DNA from: DATJGR01 sp963735085
Lineage (GTDB): Bacteria > Pseudomonadota > Gammaproteobacteria > Pseudomonadales > Azotimanducaceae
Assembly: GCA_963735085.1 (NCBI GenBank)
Contig: CAVTJP010000006.1
Location: 310,001 to 374,000, forward strand
Length of the DNA stretch: 64,000 bases
Reading direction: 5' to 3'
In this document: positions 19,497 to 27,742 of the stretch, one piece after another
How the letters are laid out: each line of letters starts with the position of its first letter
How positions within the stretch are numbered: the first letter of the stretch is position 1
Notes under the pieces: generated by a model
What the model saw: only the letters and a program-made list of their open reading frames with translations
The model's database searches: none
What the model was told of the DNA's origin: nothing
Program-made: the position numbers and the translations under genes

Positions 19497-20414
19497 ATGG
19501 GCAGATTGACAGGTCGTGTCGCAGTCGTTACCGGCGCGGGGCGGGGAATTGGTGCGGAGATCGCGAAACTCATGGCGCGAGAAGGCGCGAAGATCGTCGT
19601 CAACGATCTCGGCGGCAACACTGACGGCACCGGTACCGGCAAGATCGCCGATGACGTGGTCGAACAGATACGCACGGCGGGCGGTGAAGCGGTGGCGAAC
19701 ACGCAATCGATTGCCGAGGTTACCGGCGGCGAGTCGCTGCTCGCGGCGGCGATCGATGCATTCGGCGCTATGGATATTCTCGTCAACAACGCCGGCATCC
19801 TGCGCGACAAAACGATCTTCAACATGGAGGAAGCAGACTGGGACGCAGTGTTGGCGGTGCACCTGAAAGGCCACTACTGCTGCACACGACCGTTTGCGAA
19901 GTACATCCGCGAGCAGAATCGCAGCAACTGCCGCATCATCAACTTCTCGAGCGTATCTGGCCTGTTCGGCAACTTCGGCCAGGCAAACTATGGCGCGGCA
20001 AAGGCCGGAATCGCCGGATTTTCCCGCGTACTTGCGCTGGAGCTCGCAAAATACGGCTGTACCGTCAACACGATATCGCCCGGCGCGCTGACGCGCATGA
20101 CGATTCCACTGCGTGAGGCACGCGGTGAAAAGGTGGCCGACGACGAACTCGAAGCCGGCGGACCGCAGCATGTCGCGCCGATCGTCGCGTGGCTTGCGTC
20201 GGAGAGTGCATCGTCGATTTCCAACCAGATCTTCCACGCCGCACGCGGCTCCGTCGGCATCATGCAGCAACCGGCAGTCATCAAGTCGTTCAAGAAAACG
20301 AAATCCGTGTGGACGCTCGATGAATTGGACCGCTACGTGCCGATGCTGGTCGACGCGCGCAAGGTTCACGATGCCGCCGTGAAGGAAGCCGGCAAATCGA
20401 TCACGATCGATTGA
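19497..20414 (+). CDS. Short-chain dehydrogenase, MFE-2/3-hydroxyacyl-CoA dehydrogenase-like
   Basis: NAD(P)-dependent oxidoreductase of 305 residues. Seen: TGAGRGIGAEIA (cofactor loop), VVNDLGGNTDGTG typical of the peroxisomal multifunctional enzyme type 2 dehydrogenase branch, NNAGILRDKTI, catalytic Ser in NFSSVSG and Tyr-Lys in ANYGAAKAG. A C-terminal extension (WTLDELDRYVPM) follows. Downstream of the ACAD10/11-like gene by 55 bases, so it probably oxidises the hydroxyacyl-CoA intermediate of the same route. Start ATG at 19497 has GAGGAG about 8 bases upstream. Confidence 0.88.
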   Translation: MGRLTGRVAVVTGAGRGIGAEIAKLMAREGAKIVVNDLGGNTDGTGTGKIADDVVEQIRTAGGEAVANTQSIAEVTGGESLLAAAIDAFGAMDILVNNAGILRDKTIFNMEEADWDAVLAVHLKGHYCCTRPFAKYIREQNRSNCRIINFSSVSGLFGNFGQANYGAAKAGIAGFSRVLALELAKYGCTVNTISPGALTRMTIPLREARGEKVADDELEAGGPQHVAPIVAWLASESASSISNQIFHAARGSVGIMQQPAVIKSFKKTKSVWTLDELDRYVPMLVDARKVHDAAVKEAGKSITID

Positions 20415-20429
20415 GTGGGTCTGGCACAC

Positions 20430-21677
20430 TCACCAGTAATAGGTCCAACGCAGATACCATTGCGACCCGCCGCCGGTCGTCAGTCCCGTCGCAGGCGCTG
20501 GTAAGTTGACCGCGCCGTACTCTTCGCCCCTGCTGCCGAGGTTTTTCACGTAGCCGGCGTCGACATGCTGCGCATCGCTGGGTTCGAATCCGACCTGGGT
20601 TTGCAGGAGACTGGACCCGTCGTGCAGGTTGGTGATCAATGTCAAGGTCTGACTGACGAGCGGATGCCACTGCAACTGCGTACCGAACGCCGTGTAGTCC
20701 TGCATCAGAGTAAACACCTCGCCGCGCAGCAGCCGCTGCGTCAACGCGTTCGGCAGTTTGGCCAGATCGACCGGCTGCGTATTGGTACCGAAACCGCTGT
20801 GAAAATACTCGCCGAACACGTACCAGTCATGCGCAAGCCATGTGAAGCTGTAGTCCAGATTGGCGATCCCGGATAGCTTGTAGCCACCTGAGTCGAGGTG
20901 CGTCAGCAGCCAGTCAGTGCGCGCCAGCGCACCGCCGATCGCGTGTTTGATGCTGACGCCGAACACGTCGTCGCGATAGTGACGCCCGCCCAGCAACTCG
21001 ACCTCAGTGCCGCCGATCGTGCCGTGCCATTTGCCACCGAACGAATCGACCGACGTCGTGCGTTGCCCCTCGATATTGCGCCGGAACACGCCGACGAGTT
21101 GCCAGTCACTGTTGCCCGGCGTGACACCGTCGATCTTGATCAGGTCTTCACCCGGCTTGTAGTCTCGATCGACGGTGGTCGGCGCGAACGGCGCGAATAT
21201 ATCAAGCGGCTGAAACACGATACCGCTACCCCAGCTGATCGCGTCGCGGCCAATCGTGACACCCCAGTGTTCGGCGCGATATTCCAACGCCAGCCGGTCG
21301 AAGCGCTGAATCACCTCGTGGCGCGCACCCTCGTCGAGGGTCCAGGTGAGATTCATGAAGCGCAGGCGGTCGTTACGCGGCGTCTGATCGAGCGTGTCCT
21401 GCGGATTGGCGTCGAAGGCGAATTGATCGCCCACTTCGTACAGCGTCGTCAGCGCGGCATCGAGATGCCAACCGCCGAGCGTATCCTTGAACATCAGTCG
21501 AAGGTCGCTGCTGCCTTCATACGTCGGCGTCCCGTCGACGACGCGTTGCACGTCATTGTCGGGCAGCAACTGCGTGTTGCCAAACAGTCGCAGGCGCGCC
21601 GTGAGATCCGATGCGCTTGCAGGAGACGCCGCCATCGCGGCTGCAAAAGACAGCGTGATCGGCAGGCTGGCCTTCAT
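20430..21677 (-). CDS. Outer-membrane beta-barrel protein of a transport operon
   Basis: A 415-residue exported protein with a signal peptide (residues 1-22, ending SPASA). The rest is rich in alternating aromatic and polar residues expected of beta strands (WYVFGEYFHSGF, LRWTYYW) and ends in an aromatic residue, as many outer-membrane barrels do. I do not recognise a precise family. Its start overlaps the stop of the ATP-binding gene (ATGA), making it the last gene of the six-gene operon and probably the outer-membrane end of that pathway. Confidence 0.75.
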   Translation of the reverse strand: MKASLPITLSFAAAMAASPASASDLTARLRLFGNTQLLPDNDVQRVVDGTPTYEGSSDLRLMFKDTLGGWHLDAALTTLYEVGDQFAFDANPQDTLDQTPRNDRLRFMNLTWTLDEGARHEVIQRFDRLALEYRAEHWGVTIGRDAISWGSGIVFQPLDIFAPFAPTTVDRDYKPGEDLIKIDGVTPGNSDWQLVGVFRRNIEGQRTTSVDSFGGKWHGTIGGTEVELLGGRHYRDDVFGVSIKHAIGGALARTDWLLTHLDSGGYKLSGIANLDYSFTWLAHDWYVFGEYFHSGFGTNTQPVDLAKLPNALTQRLLRGEVFTLMQDYTAFGTQLQWHPLVSQTLTLITNLHDGSSLLQTQVGFEPSDAQHVDAGYVKNLGSRGEEYGAVNLPAPATGLTTGGGSQWYLRWTYYW

Positions 21678-22396
21678 GCGGTTTCGCTGACGGCATCCTC
21701 AGTAGCGAGCTGATCCGAGACGATGCGGCCATCCTTGAGCTGCACCCGGCGGCGCGCAAAGCGCATCACCATCGGGTCGTGCGTTGCGGTGACGATGGTG
21801 ACGCCGCGCTCGACGTTGATGCGTCTGAACAGCTCCAGCAATCCCTGCGTGGTCTGCGAATCCAGATTCGCGCTCGGTTCATCCGCCAGCAGCAGCGCTG
21901 GTGCGGTAACGATCGCGCGTGCCACCGCAACGCGTTGCTGCTGGCCGCCCGACAGATCGCCAGGACGGCGATCTGCGAGATCCGCCATGCCGAGCGAATC
22001 GAGCATGTCGAGCGCGCGTCGGCGACGCTCGGCGGCCGCGACACCCTGCAGCTGCATGATGAACTCGACGTTCTCGCGTGCCGACAGCACCGGTATCAGG
22101 TTGTAGGCCTGGAACACGAAACCGATCTTGGTGAGGCGCAAATCGGCCAGTTGCGCTTCGTTGAGGTCGGCGAGCGCCACCCCATCGACATAGATTTCGC
22201 CCTCACTCGGGCGATCGAGCGCGCCAATCAGGTTCAGCAACGTCGTCTTGCCGGAACCCGACGGTCCGGCCAGCGCGACGAATTCGCCGCGCGCAACGTC
22301 CATGTCGACTCCGGTCAACGCATTCACCGGCACCGCATCAGTGTTGTAGATGCGGCTCAGATTACGGCACGTCACCACCACGTCGTCACGTTTCAT
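21674..22396 (-). CDS. ABC transporter ATP-binding protein, LolD/MacB type
   Basis: Nucleotide-binding subunit of 240 residues. Walker A GPSGSGKTT, Q-loop FVFQAYNLIPVLSA (LolD/MacB-like), signature LSGGQQQR, Walker B LLLADEPSANLDS and switch His in TATHD are all present. GGAGG stands 6 bases before the ATG. It lies 3 bases after one FtsX-type permease gene and overlaps the barrel gene. MacB/LolD-type ATPases power mechanotransmission at the inner membrane rather than substrate passage through it. Confidence 0.95.
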   Translation of the reverse strand: MKRDDVVVTCRNLSRIYNTDAVPVNALTGVDMDVARGEFVALAGPSGSGKTTLLNLIGALDRPSEGEIYVDGVALADLNEAQLADLRLTKIGFVFQAYNLIPVLSARENVEFIMQLQGVAAAERRRRALDMLDSLGMADLADRRPGDLSGGQQQRVAVARAIVTAPALLLADEPSANLDSQTTQGLLELFRRINVERGVTIVTATHDPMVMRFARRRVQLKDGRIVSDQLATEDAVSETA

Positions 22397-22399
22397 CCG

Positions 22400-23614
22400 T
22401 CACCTCCTCAATGCATCGAGCGGCTTGATGCGCACCGCGCGCCACGCTGGATAGGCGCTGGCAATCACCGCCAGCGCAAGCGCCAATGATGTCAATGTCA
22501 CGATGTCGCCGATCACCAGGTGCGGGATCAGGCGGCCCCGCATGCCCCACATTTCGACGCCCTCCGCATAGTTGGACAGATCGATACCGGCGGATAGATA
22601 GTGGATCAGCCCGATGCCGACGACGATCCCGCCCAGCAGCGCGAACACCACGATCAGCACCGACTCGATTACCACCTGAACCACCACCGCGCTGGGCCGC
22701 ATGCCCAGCGCGCGCAGCATGCCGAACTCGCGCACCCGCTCCAGCACCGCGGTGATCAACGAATTGATCAGTCCAAACGCCAGCGCCAGCAACAGGATCA
22801 CGAACCAGATCGTGACACCGACATCGGAGAATTCGACCATTGCCGCGGCCTGCGGATCGAGTTGCCGCCAGCTGAGCACGTCGCGCGGCGCCATCTGCTT
22901 CGACAGCGCGCGATCGGCGGCGGCCGTATATTTGTCGTTGCGCAAGCGCACCGAGATCTCGGTGACATCGCGGGTGCCCAACATCTTCTGCAAGGCCCGA
23001 ATACCGGTAAACGCAAACGTCTTTTCGAGTGCGGTGCCCGGTGCATCGTACAGACCTGCGATCCGATACCCCACTTCGCGGTTGAGTCCGTCTGCGCCCT
23101 GCGTCATGACGACGACACGGCGCCCAACGGTTGTCTCGAGCCGCGCAGCCAGTTCCACGCCCAGCAGAATGCGGCTGTCGTCGCGGTTTTGGAGCATTTC
23201 GCCCCGTATCGATGCATCTGCCAGAAAGGACATCGTGCGCTCGTCGGCCGGATCAATTCCAACCAAAGTAATGCCGCGCGTCTCACGCTCCGAAATCACG
23301 ACCGCAGGAACCCGAACCCGCCGCGTCCAGCCCAACACTTCGGCTGAGGGAATATCCGGTCGAAACGACTTGCCGACGGTAAAGCCGCGCTCGATGGAGG
23401 GATCGTCGCGGTAGCCCGGCGCCAGCACCTTCAAATTGCCCGACAGATTCTCCACCGCGTCTCGCGTCATGTCGTGTTGCATGCCGCGGATCAGACTGCC
23501 GAGCAGCAGACACGCGGCGATCGCAATCAGGATCGCCATGAACAGCATCAGATTGCGGCGCCGATGCCGCCATAGATTGCGCCAGCTCAATCGCACGATC
23601 AGTCCCAACGGCAT
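22400..23614 (-). CDS. FtsX/LolC-type ABC permease (third of three)
   Basis: A 404-residue inner-membrane permease: one N-terminal transmembrane helix (LMLFMAILIAIAACLLLGSL), a large periplasmic MacB-like domain and three C-terminal helices. The cytoplasmic coupling motif VREFGMLRALGMRPSAV lies between helices 2 and 3, and the protein ends RAVRIKPLDALR, as in LolC/LolE. It is the most divergent of the three permeases in the operon. Three bases separate it from each neighbour. Confidence 0.92.
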   Translation of the reverse strand: MPLGLIVRLSWRNLWRHRRRNLMLFMAILIAIAACLLLGSLIRGMQHDMTRDAVENLSGNLKVLAPGYRDDPSIERGFTVGKSFRPDIPSAEVLGWTRRVRVPAVVISERETRGITLVGIDPADERTMSFLADASIRGEMLQNRDDSRILLGVELAARLETTVGRRVVVMTQGADGLNREVGYRIAGLYDAPGTALEKTFAFTGIRALQKMLGTRDVTEISVRLRNDKYTAAADRALSKQMAPRDVLSWRQLDPQAAAMVEFSDVGVTIWFVILLLALAFGLINSLITAVLERVREFGMLRALGMRPSAVVVQVVIESVLIVVFALLGGIVVGIGLIHYLSAGIDLSNYAEGVEMWGMRGRLIPHLVIGDIVTLTSLALALAVIASAYPAWRAVRIKPLDALRR

Positions 23615-23617
23615 AGC

Positions 23618-24934
23618 TCAGGCCCTCACGCGCAATGCATCAACCGGCACCAGCTTGCGGATGCGCAACGCCGGTATCAGCGCCGCAAGCTGGGTGGCGA
23701 ACAGCATCAGCAAAGGCGCGAACAGCAAGGTTCGCACGTCGAGTGCCGGATAGATGCGATCCGGCAGATGGAACCGCCGCGCCACCTCACCAACCGTCTC
23801 TCCGAGCGGAATGCCGACGTGCGCCAGCACGCTCACCAACGAACCGCCGACCACGATACCGATCGACGCACCCAACAACGTCAGCGCGGCGGCTTCGAGT
23901 TGCAACACCACTACGATGCCGCGTGGACGCATTCCGATCGCCAGCAACATGCCGAATTCGCGCGTGCGTTCGAACACCGTCATCATGAAGCTGTTGAAGA
24001 TGCTGAACGTCACCAGCAGCGCGATCAGTGTCAGCATCAGCATCGTTGACGCGCGCTTCAGCGCCATCGTCTGCGCGACATCCGGCATCAGGCGCTGCCA
24101 GGGCAACACCGTCAGGTTCGATCCATACGGCGCAATCGCCGCATCGATCCGAGGCAGCAGCGCACCGACGTTCTCGAAATCTGCGACCCGCGCAACAATC
24201 AACTGCGCCTGATCGCCGAGGTCGAATTCGCGCTGAAACGCCGCCAGCTGAACCTCGATCAACGCGCGATCCAGATCGGCGGACCCACTGTCGATGATGC
24301 CCACGATTACCAGCGACAGTGCGGCGACGCCGCCGTCCAGCTTACTGCCGAGCAAAACGATTTCGTCGCCGAGTTTAGCGCCGAGATTGCGCGCCATCGC
24401 CGAACCGACGACCGCATCGGTCGGTCCTTCGATGTAGTGTCCTTCGTGCACCAGCGACGGCAGCGACGAAACCGATGGCTCCGCCTGAGGATCCACGCCG
24501 ATGACCTCGGCGCCGAAACTGCGCTCGCCGAACGACACCAGCGCAAAGCCCACTGCACGCTGCGCGACCGCAGTCACGCCGGGAACGGCCGCCAGTGTCC
24601 GCGCAACCGCGGTTGCATCCGGCACCAGATTGCGCAGCGACGGATCATCCGCATAGGCGCGATTCTGAATCTGCAGGTGCCCGGTCAGCAGCCGGGTCGC
24701 GTTGTCCGCCATCGCCGTCATCGCGCCACCCTGCAACGAATAGGCTGCAACGATCAGCAGCACCGCGAAGGCGATGCCGAGCGCAGTGATCCAGGTGCGT
24801 AGCCGGTTGCGCCACAGGTTGCGCCACGCCAGCGGGCCGGTGAGGCTGAAGCCGACGGCGCGATTGATCGATACCGACGACGGTTGCGGCTCCGTTGCAG
24901 CGCGATCGGCATGATTGGACAACTCACGCGGCAC
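23618..24934 (-). CDS. FtsX/LolC-type ABC permease (second of three)
   Basis: About 438 residues with the same plan: N-terminal helix after WRNLWRNRLRTW, periplasmic domain, three C-terminal helices, coupling motif TREFGMLLAIGMRPRG and terminal LRIRKLVPVDALR. The frame is open to 24991 with an ATG, but a GTG at 24934 has GGAGG 6 bases upstream, overlaps the upstream gene by 11 bases and avoids a Cys/Arg-rich N-terminus, so I choose it. It is most similar to the permease at 24924-26198. Confidence 0.9.
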   Translation of the reverse strand: MPRELSNHADRAATEPQPSSVSINRAVGFSLTGPLAWRNLWRNRLRTWITALGIAFAVLLIVAAYSLQGGAMTAMADNATRLLTGHLQIQNRAYADDPSLRNLVPDATAVARTLAAVPGVTAVAQRAVGFALVSFGERSFGAEVIGVDPQAEPSVSSLPSLVHEGHYIEGPTDAVVGSAMARNLGAKLGDEIVLLGSKLDGGVAALSLVIVGIIDSGSADLDRALIEVQLAAFQREFDLGDQAQLIVARVADFENVGALLPRIDAAIAPYGSNLTVLPWQRLMPDVAQTMALKRASTMLMLTLIALLVTFSIFNSFMMTVFERTREFGMLLAIGMRPRGIVVVLQLEAAALTLLGASIGIVVGGSLVSVLAHVGIPLGETVGEVARRFHLPDRIYPALDVRTLLFAPLLMLFATQLAALIPALRIRKLVPVDALRVRA

Positions 24935-26198
24935 GCAACGCCTCCACCGGCTGGATGCGGCGCACGCGCAACGCCGGCACCAGTGCGGCAACCTGCACGC
25001 AGACGATCATCAACACCACCGGCTTGAGCGCGACCACACCCGCCAGGCTCGGATACAACCGATCGGCCAGATGAAACGCGCGCATCGCGGTACCGGCTTC
25101 ACCCATCGGGATGCCGACGTGTCCCGTCCACAACACCAGCGGCACACCAACGATCAGTCCGATCAGACAACCGATCAACGACAATGCAGCGGCCTCCAGT
25201 TGCAGCATGACGATCAAGGCGCGCGGTCGCATGCCCATCGCCAACAGCATGCCGAATTCGCGCGTGCGCTCGAACACCGTCATCAGAAAGCCGTTCAACA
25301 CACCGATGGTGACTACCGCGGCGAGTATGCCGTACATGACGTTGCCGAATGCGCGGTCGATCAGGATGGCCTGTTTCAGGCCCGGAATCAGCGCCTGCCA
25401 GCCGAGCACCACCTCATCCGGAGACACCTGCTCGCGCAGCGCCGTCACCACCGAGTCGGATGCGGCCGGTGAACGGGTCCGCACGACGATCGCATGTGCG
25501 GAATCGTGCATGTCGAACGCGTCGGCCACCGTCGCGAACGGCACCTCGATCAGCGCGCGGTCGAGCTCGGCCGTACCGGACGAAAACGTCCCGACCAGCG
25601 TCACCGCCAATGTGGCCATGCCGCCGGTCGCGGTACTGCCGAGCAGCACGACCTCGTCGCCGACCTCAACGCCCAGATTGCGGGCAAGCATCTCGCCGGC
25701 ATAGCCCTCGGCACCGCCACGCAGGTAGCGTCCCGCGCTGATCAGCTTCGGCACGTTCGACACCGCAACTTCACCGCGCGGGTCCACGCCATACAATTGC
25801 ACACCCAGGCTGCGATCCTTGCCGGACGCCAGCACAAATGCTTCGATCCTCGGCGTTGCCGCGACCACGCCGGCAACCGCGCGCACATTTTTGAGCTCGT
25901 TAGCAACGCCGGCCAGGGTCGTCTCGATACGCGGGTCGTCGCGGAAACCCGTACGCTGGATCTGCACCTGACCGGCGAGCAAACCAGTCGCATTGGCGAT
26001 CATGCTGCCGTAAGTGCCGGTCTGCATCGACATCGAGAACAACAGCAGCGCGACGGCGAAGCCTATCGAACAACTCGACAGCAGCGTGCGCCGTCGATTG
26101 CGCCACAGGTTGCGCCAGCCGATCGAGGAGACCAGCGGCAGCGATGTCACGCCCGCGTGACGCGGACGTGCAGTGTCCGGCCACGTCGTAACGCTCAC
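24924..26198 (-). CDS. FtsX/LolC-type ABC permease (first of three)
   Basis: A 424-residue permease with an N-terminal helix after WRNLWRNRRRTLL, a periplasmic MacB-like domain and three C-terminal helices. The coupling motif is TREFGMLLAMGMRPRA and the end is LRVRRIQPVEALR. The GTG start overlaps the stop of the LolA-like gene (GTGA), so the two are translationally coupled. It and the second permease look like a recent duplication. Confidence 0.92.
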   Translation of the reverse strand: MSVTTWPDTARPRHAGVTSLPLVSSIGWRNLWRNRRRTLLSSCSIGFAVALLLFSMSMQTGTYGSMIANATGLLAGQVQIQRTGFRDDPRIETTLAGVANELKNVRAVAGVVAATPRIEAFVLASGKDRSLGVQLYGVDPRGEVAVSNVPKLISAGRYLRGGAEGYAGEMLARNLGVEVGDEVVLLGSTATGGMATLAVTLVGTFSSGTAELDRALIEVPFATVADAFDMHDSAHAIVVRTRSPAASDSVVTALREQVSPDEVVLGWQALIPGLKQAILIDRAFGNVMYGILAAVVTIGVLNGFLMTVFERTREFGMLLAMGMRPRALIVMLQLEAAALSLIGCLIGLIVGVPLVLWTGHVGIPMGEAGTAMRAFHLADRLYPSLAGVVALKPVVLMIVCVQVAALVPALRVRRIQPVEALRAA

Positions 26199-27031
26199 CC
26201 GCTACGTCCCGACTGCAGTGCGAACACCGTGAACAGACCGGGATCGATCGGAATGTCGAATTTCGCGTGCGTATAGGTGATCTCGGTCCACTGGTTGGGT
26301 TTGTCGAGCGGCACCATCCGCATCCGCGTCGCAAAGGTGCGCCCGCCGAGCGTGTCGATCTGTAACGATTCGAGCCGCTTCAGCGGTTGCTGCGCCTGAT
26401 CGAAGAACGTCTCGCCGAGCAGCACATTGTCGTCGCGCACAACGATCTCTTGTTTGCCCCACACCACCGGCGCATCGTCGTGTGGCACCGCATCGATCGT
26501 GTAAACCCGGTGGCCGTCTCGCTGCCCGGTGGTAACCAGCTTCAGGGTGTACTCATGCAGCAACTGATCGGTGCGCGACAGATCGTTGTACGAAAAGTCG
26601 GACCCCGCCCAACCCTGCGACATCATGCTGTACGGCAACCGGATGACGCGATTCAGTTTCGGCGTGTAGGTCCACATCTTTTCGCCGAGTTTCAGCGTCG
26701 CGTTGCCTGCGTCTTTGGCCGGCGCGGTAAACCGGATCAGCGCGTCTTCGCGGCCGTGGGTCCATGCGACCAGCGCTGAGGTGCGTTCCCAGTCCGGTCG
26801 ATGAATCACCATCGTCATCTCGGTATACGACGTGGTACCACGCGTCAGATCGATCATCGCAGTGATTAACTCGAGCGCGTTCGGTGTGGCCGATTCGGCC
26901 GGTGCCGCCGGTTCAGCCGCGCGAGCATCGGGCGAGGTGACCAGTGCAAACCACACCAGCATGATTCCGAAAGTACCGACGAGCCACGCGGCAGGCGCGC
27001 CGTTACACCCAATCGCCCGCATCATCCACAT
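26195..27031 (-). CDS. LolA-like outer-membrane lipoprotein-sorting protein
   Basis: Exported protein of about 278 residues. A hydrophobic signal segment (LVGTFGIMLVWFALV) ends near SPDARAA. The mature part has the LolA/LppX-like fold signature of this family: SYTEMTMVIHRPDW, GREDALIRFTAPAKDAGNATLKLGEKMWTY (split over two strands) and RMVPLDKPNQWTEITY. The frame is open to 27151, but the operon promoter lies at 27074-27103, so those starts cannot be used; the ATG at 27031 has GGAG 8 bases upstream (27037 is the alternative). First gene of the six-gene operon, probably carrying a lipid or acylated cargo across the periplasm. Confidence 0.85.
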   Translation of the reverse strand: MWMMRAIGCNGAPAAWLVGTFGIMLVWFALVTSPDARAAEPAAPAESATPNALELITAMIDLTRGTTSYTEMTMVIHRPDWERTSALVAWTHGREDALIRFTAPAKDAGNATLKLGEKMWTYTPKLNRVIRLPYSMMSQGWAGSDFSYNDLSRTDQLLHEYTLKLVTTGQRDGHRVYTIDAVPHDDAPVVWGKQEIVVRDDNVLLGETFFDQAQQPLKRLESLQIDTLGGRTFATRMRMVPLDKPNQWTEITYTHAKFDIPIDPGLFTVFALQSGRSG

Positions 27032-27073
27032 CCACATGGCTCCATTTACCGCGCCCGCAATCTGGGGCATAGT

Positions 27074-27103
27074 TTTATACGCTCTATTTTTTGACCGTGT
27101 CAA
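27074..27103 (-). promoter_or_regulatory. Promoter of the LolA-like/ABC operon
   Basis: Minus-strand TTGACA (27103-27098, perfect -35) and TATAAA (27079-27074) are separated by 18 bases. Transcription should start near 27067, about 35 bases before the chosen start of the LolA-like gene. Confidence 0.75.
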
Positions 27104-27104
27104 A
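27090..27104. promoter_or_regulatory. Probable TetR operator
   Basis: TTTGAC-CGT-GTCAAA is a perfect 6+3+6 palindrome. It covers the -35 box of the operon promoter and ends 3 bases before the ATG of the divergent TetR gene, so one bound repressor could shut both transcripts. Confidence 0.65.
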
Positions 27105-27107
27105 TTC

Positions 27108-27713
27108 ATGGCGCTTCGCGAACAGAAACGACTCCGCACCCGAACCGACATTCTGGCGGCCGCCGATACGTTGATCGCCCGTAAAGGCTATGCAAACACC
27201 ACGATGCGCGAGATCGCCGCCGCGGCCGACCTGTCGTACCAGACGCTGTATAACTACTTCCCGAGCAAGGCGCAGATCGTTCAGGCGATCTTGCTCGACG
27301 TCGACCGCGTCGACGACAAGCTCACCTCGATCATCGCTGGTGGCAGCGGGCTCGTCGCAAAACTGCAGTTGATCGTCAAACACTATCTCGACCGCATCGC
27401 CCACCGCGAACGGGCGTTGTGGCGCGAAATCGTACTGGAGATCATCAAGAGCGCACCGGATTACCTCGCACTGCAAGCCATGCAGGCCAACGCCAGCTAT
27501 ACGGTTCTGCACACCTTGCTGCATGACGCTCAGACCGGCGGCGAACTCGAACCGTATGTCGATACCGAGCTGCTGACGCAGACGCTGTACGCAATGATCG
27601 ACTATGCATTCCTGCGCTTCGTGCTCGATCCGAACCTGTCGAAGGTCGCTGTGCTGAAACTGCTGCGCCAACAGGTGGAGCTACTGGTGCAGCCCTACCT
27701 CCGCACCGGCTGA
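27108..27713 (+). CDS. TetR family transcriptional regulator
   Basis: A 201-residue repressor. The N-terminal helix-turn-helix is clear (RTDILAAADTLIARKGYANTTMREIAAAADLSYQTLYNYFPSK, here split by residue blocks RTDILAAADTL, NTTMREIAAAADLS and YQTLYNYFPSK). The C-terminal ligand-binding half is not assignable to a ligand. The frame is open from 26832, but ATG 27108 gives the normal TetR N-terminus (MALREQKRLRTR). It diverges from the six-gene envelope operon and most likely controls it through the palindrome at 27090-27104. Confidence 0.93.
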   Translation: MALREQKRLRTRTDILAAADTLIARKGYANTTMREIAAAADLSYQTLYNYFPSKAQIVQAILLDVDRVDDKLTSIIAGGSGLVAKLQLIVKHYLDRIAHRERALWREIVLEIIKSAPDYLALQAMQANASYTVLHTLLHDAQTGGELEPYVDTELLTQTLYAMIDYAFLRFVLDPNLSKVAVLKLLRQQVELLVQPYLRTG

Positions 27714-27742
27714 TCGGCAACCGACACCGCAATCGAGCGCCT

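Noticed and set aside
27038..27151. Longer LolA-like N-terminus starting upstream of 27038
   Set aside because: The promoter -35/-10 boxes lie inside this stretch, so it is upstream of the transcript.
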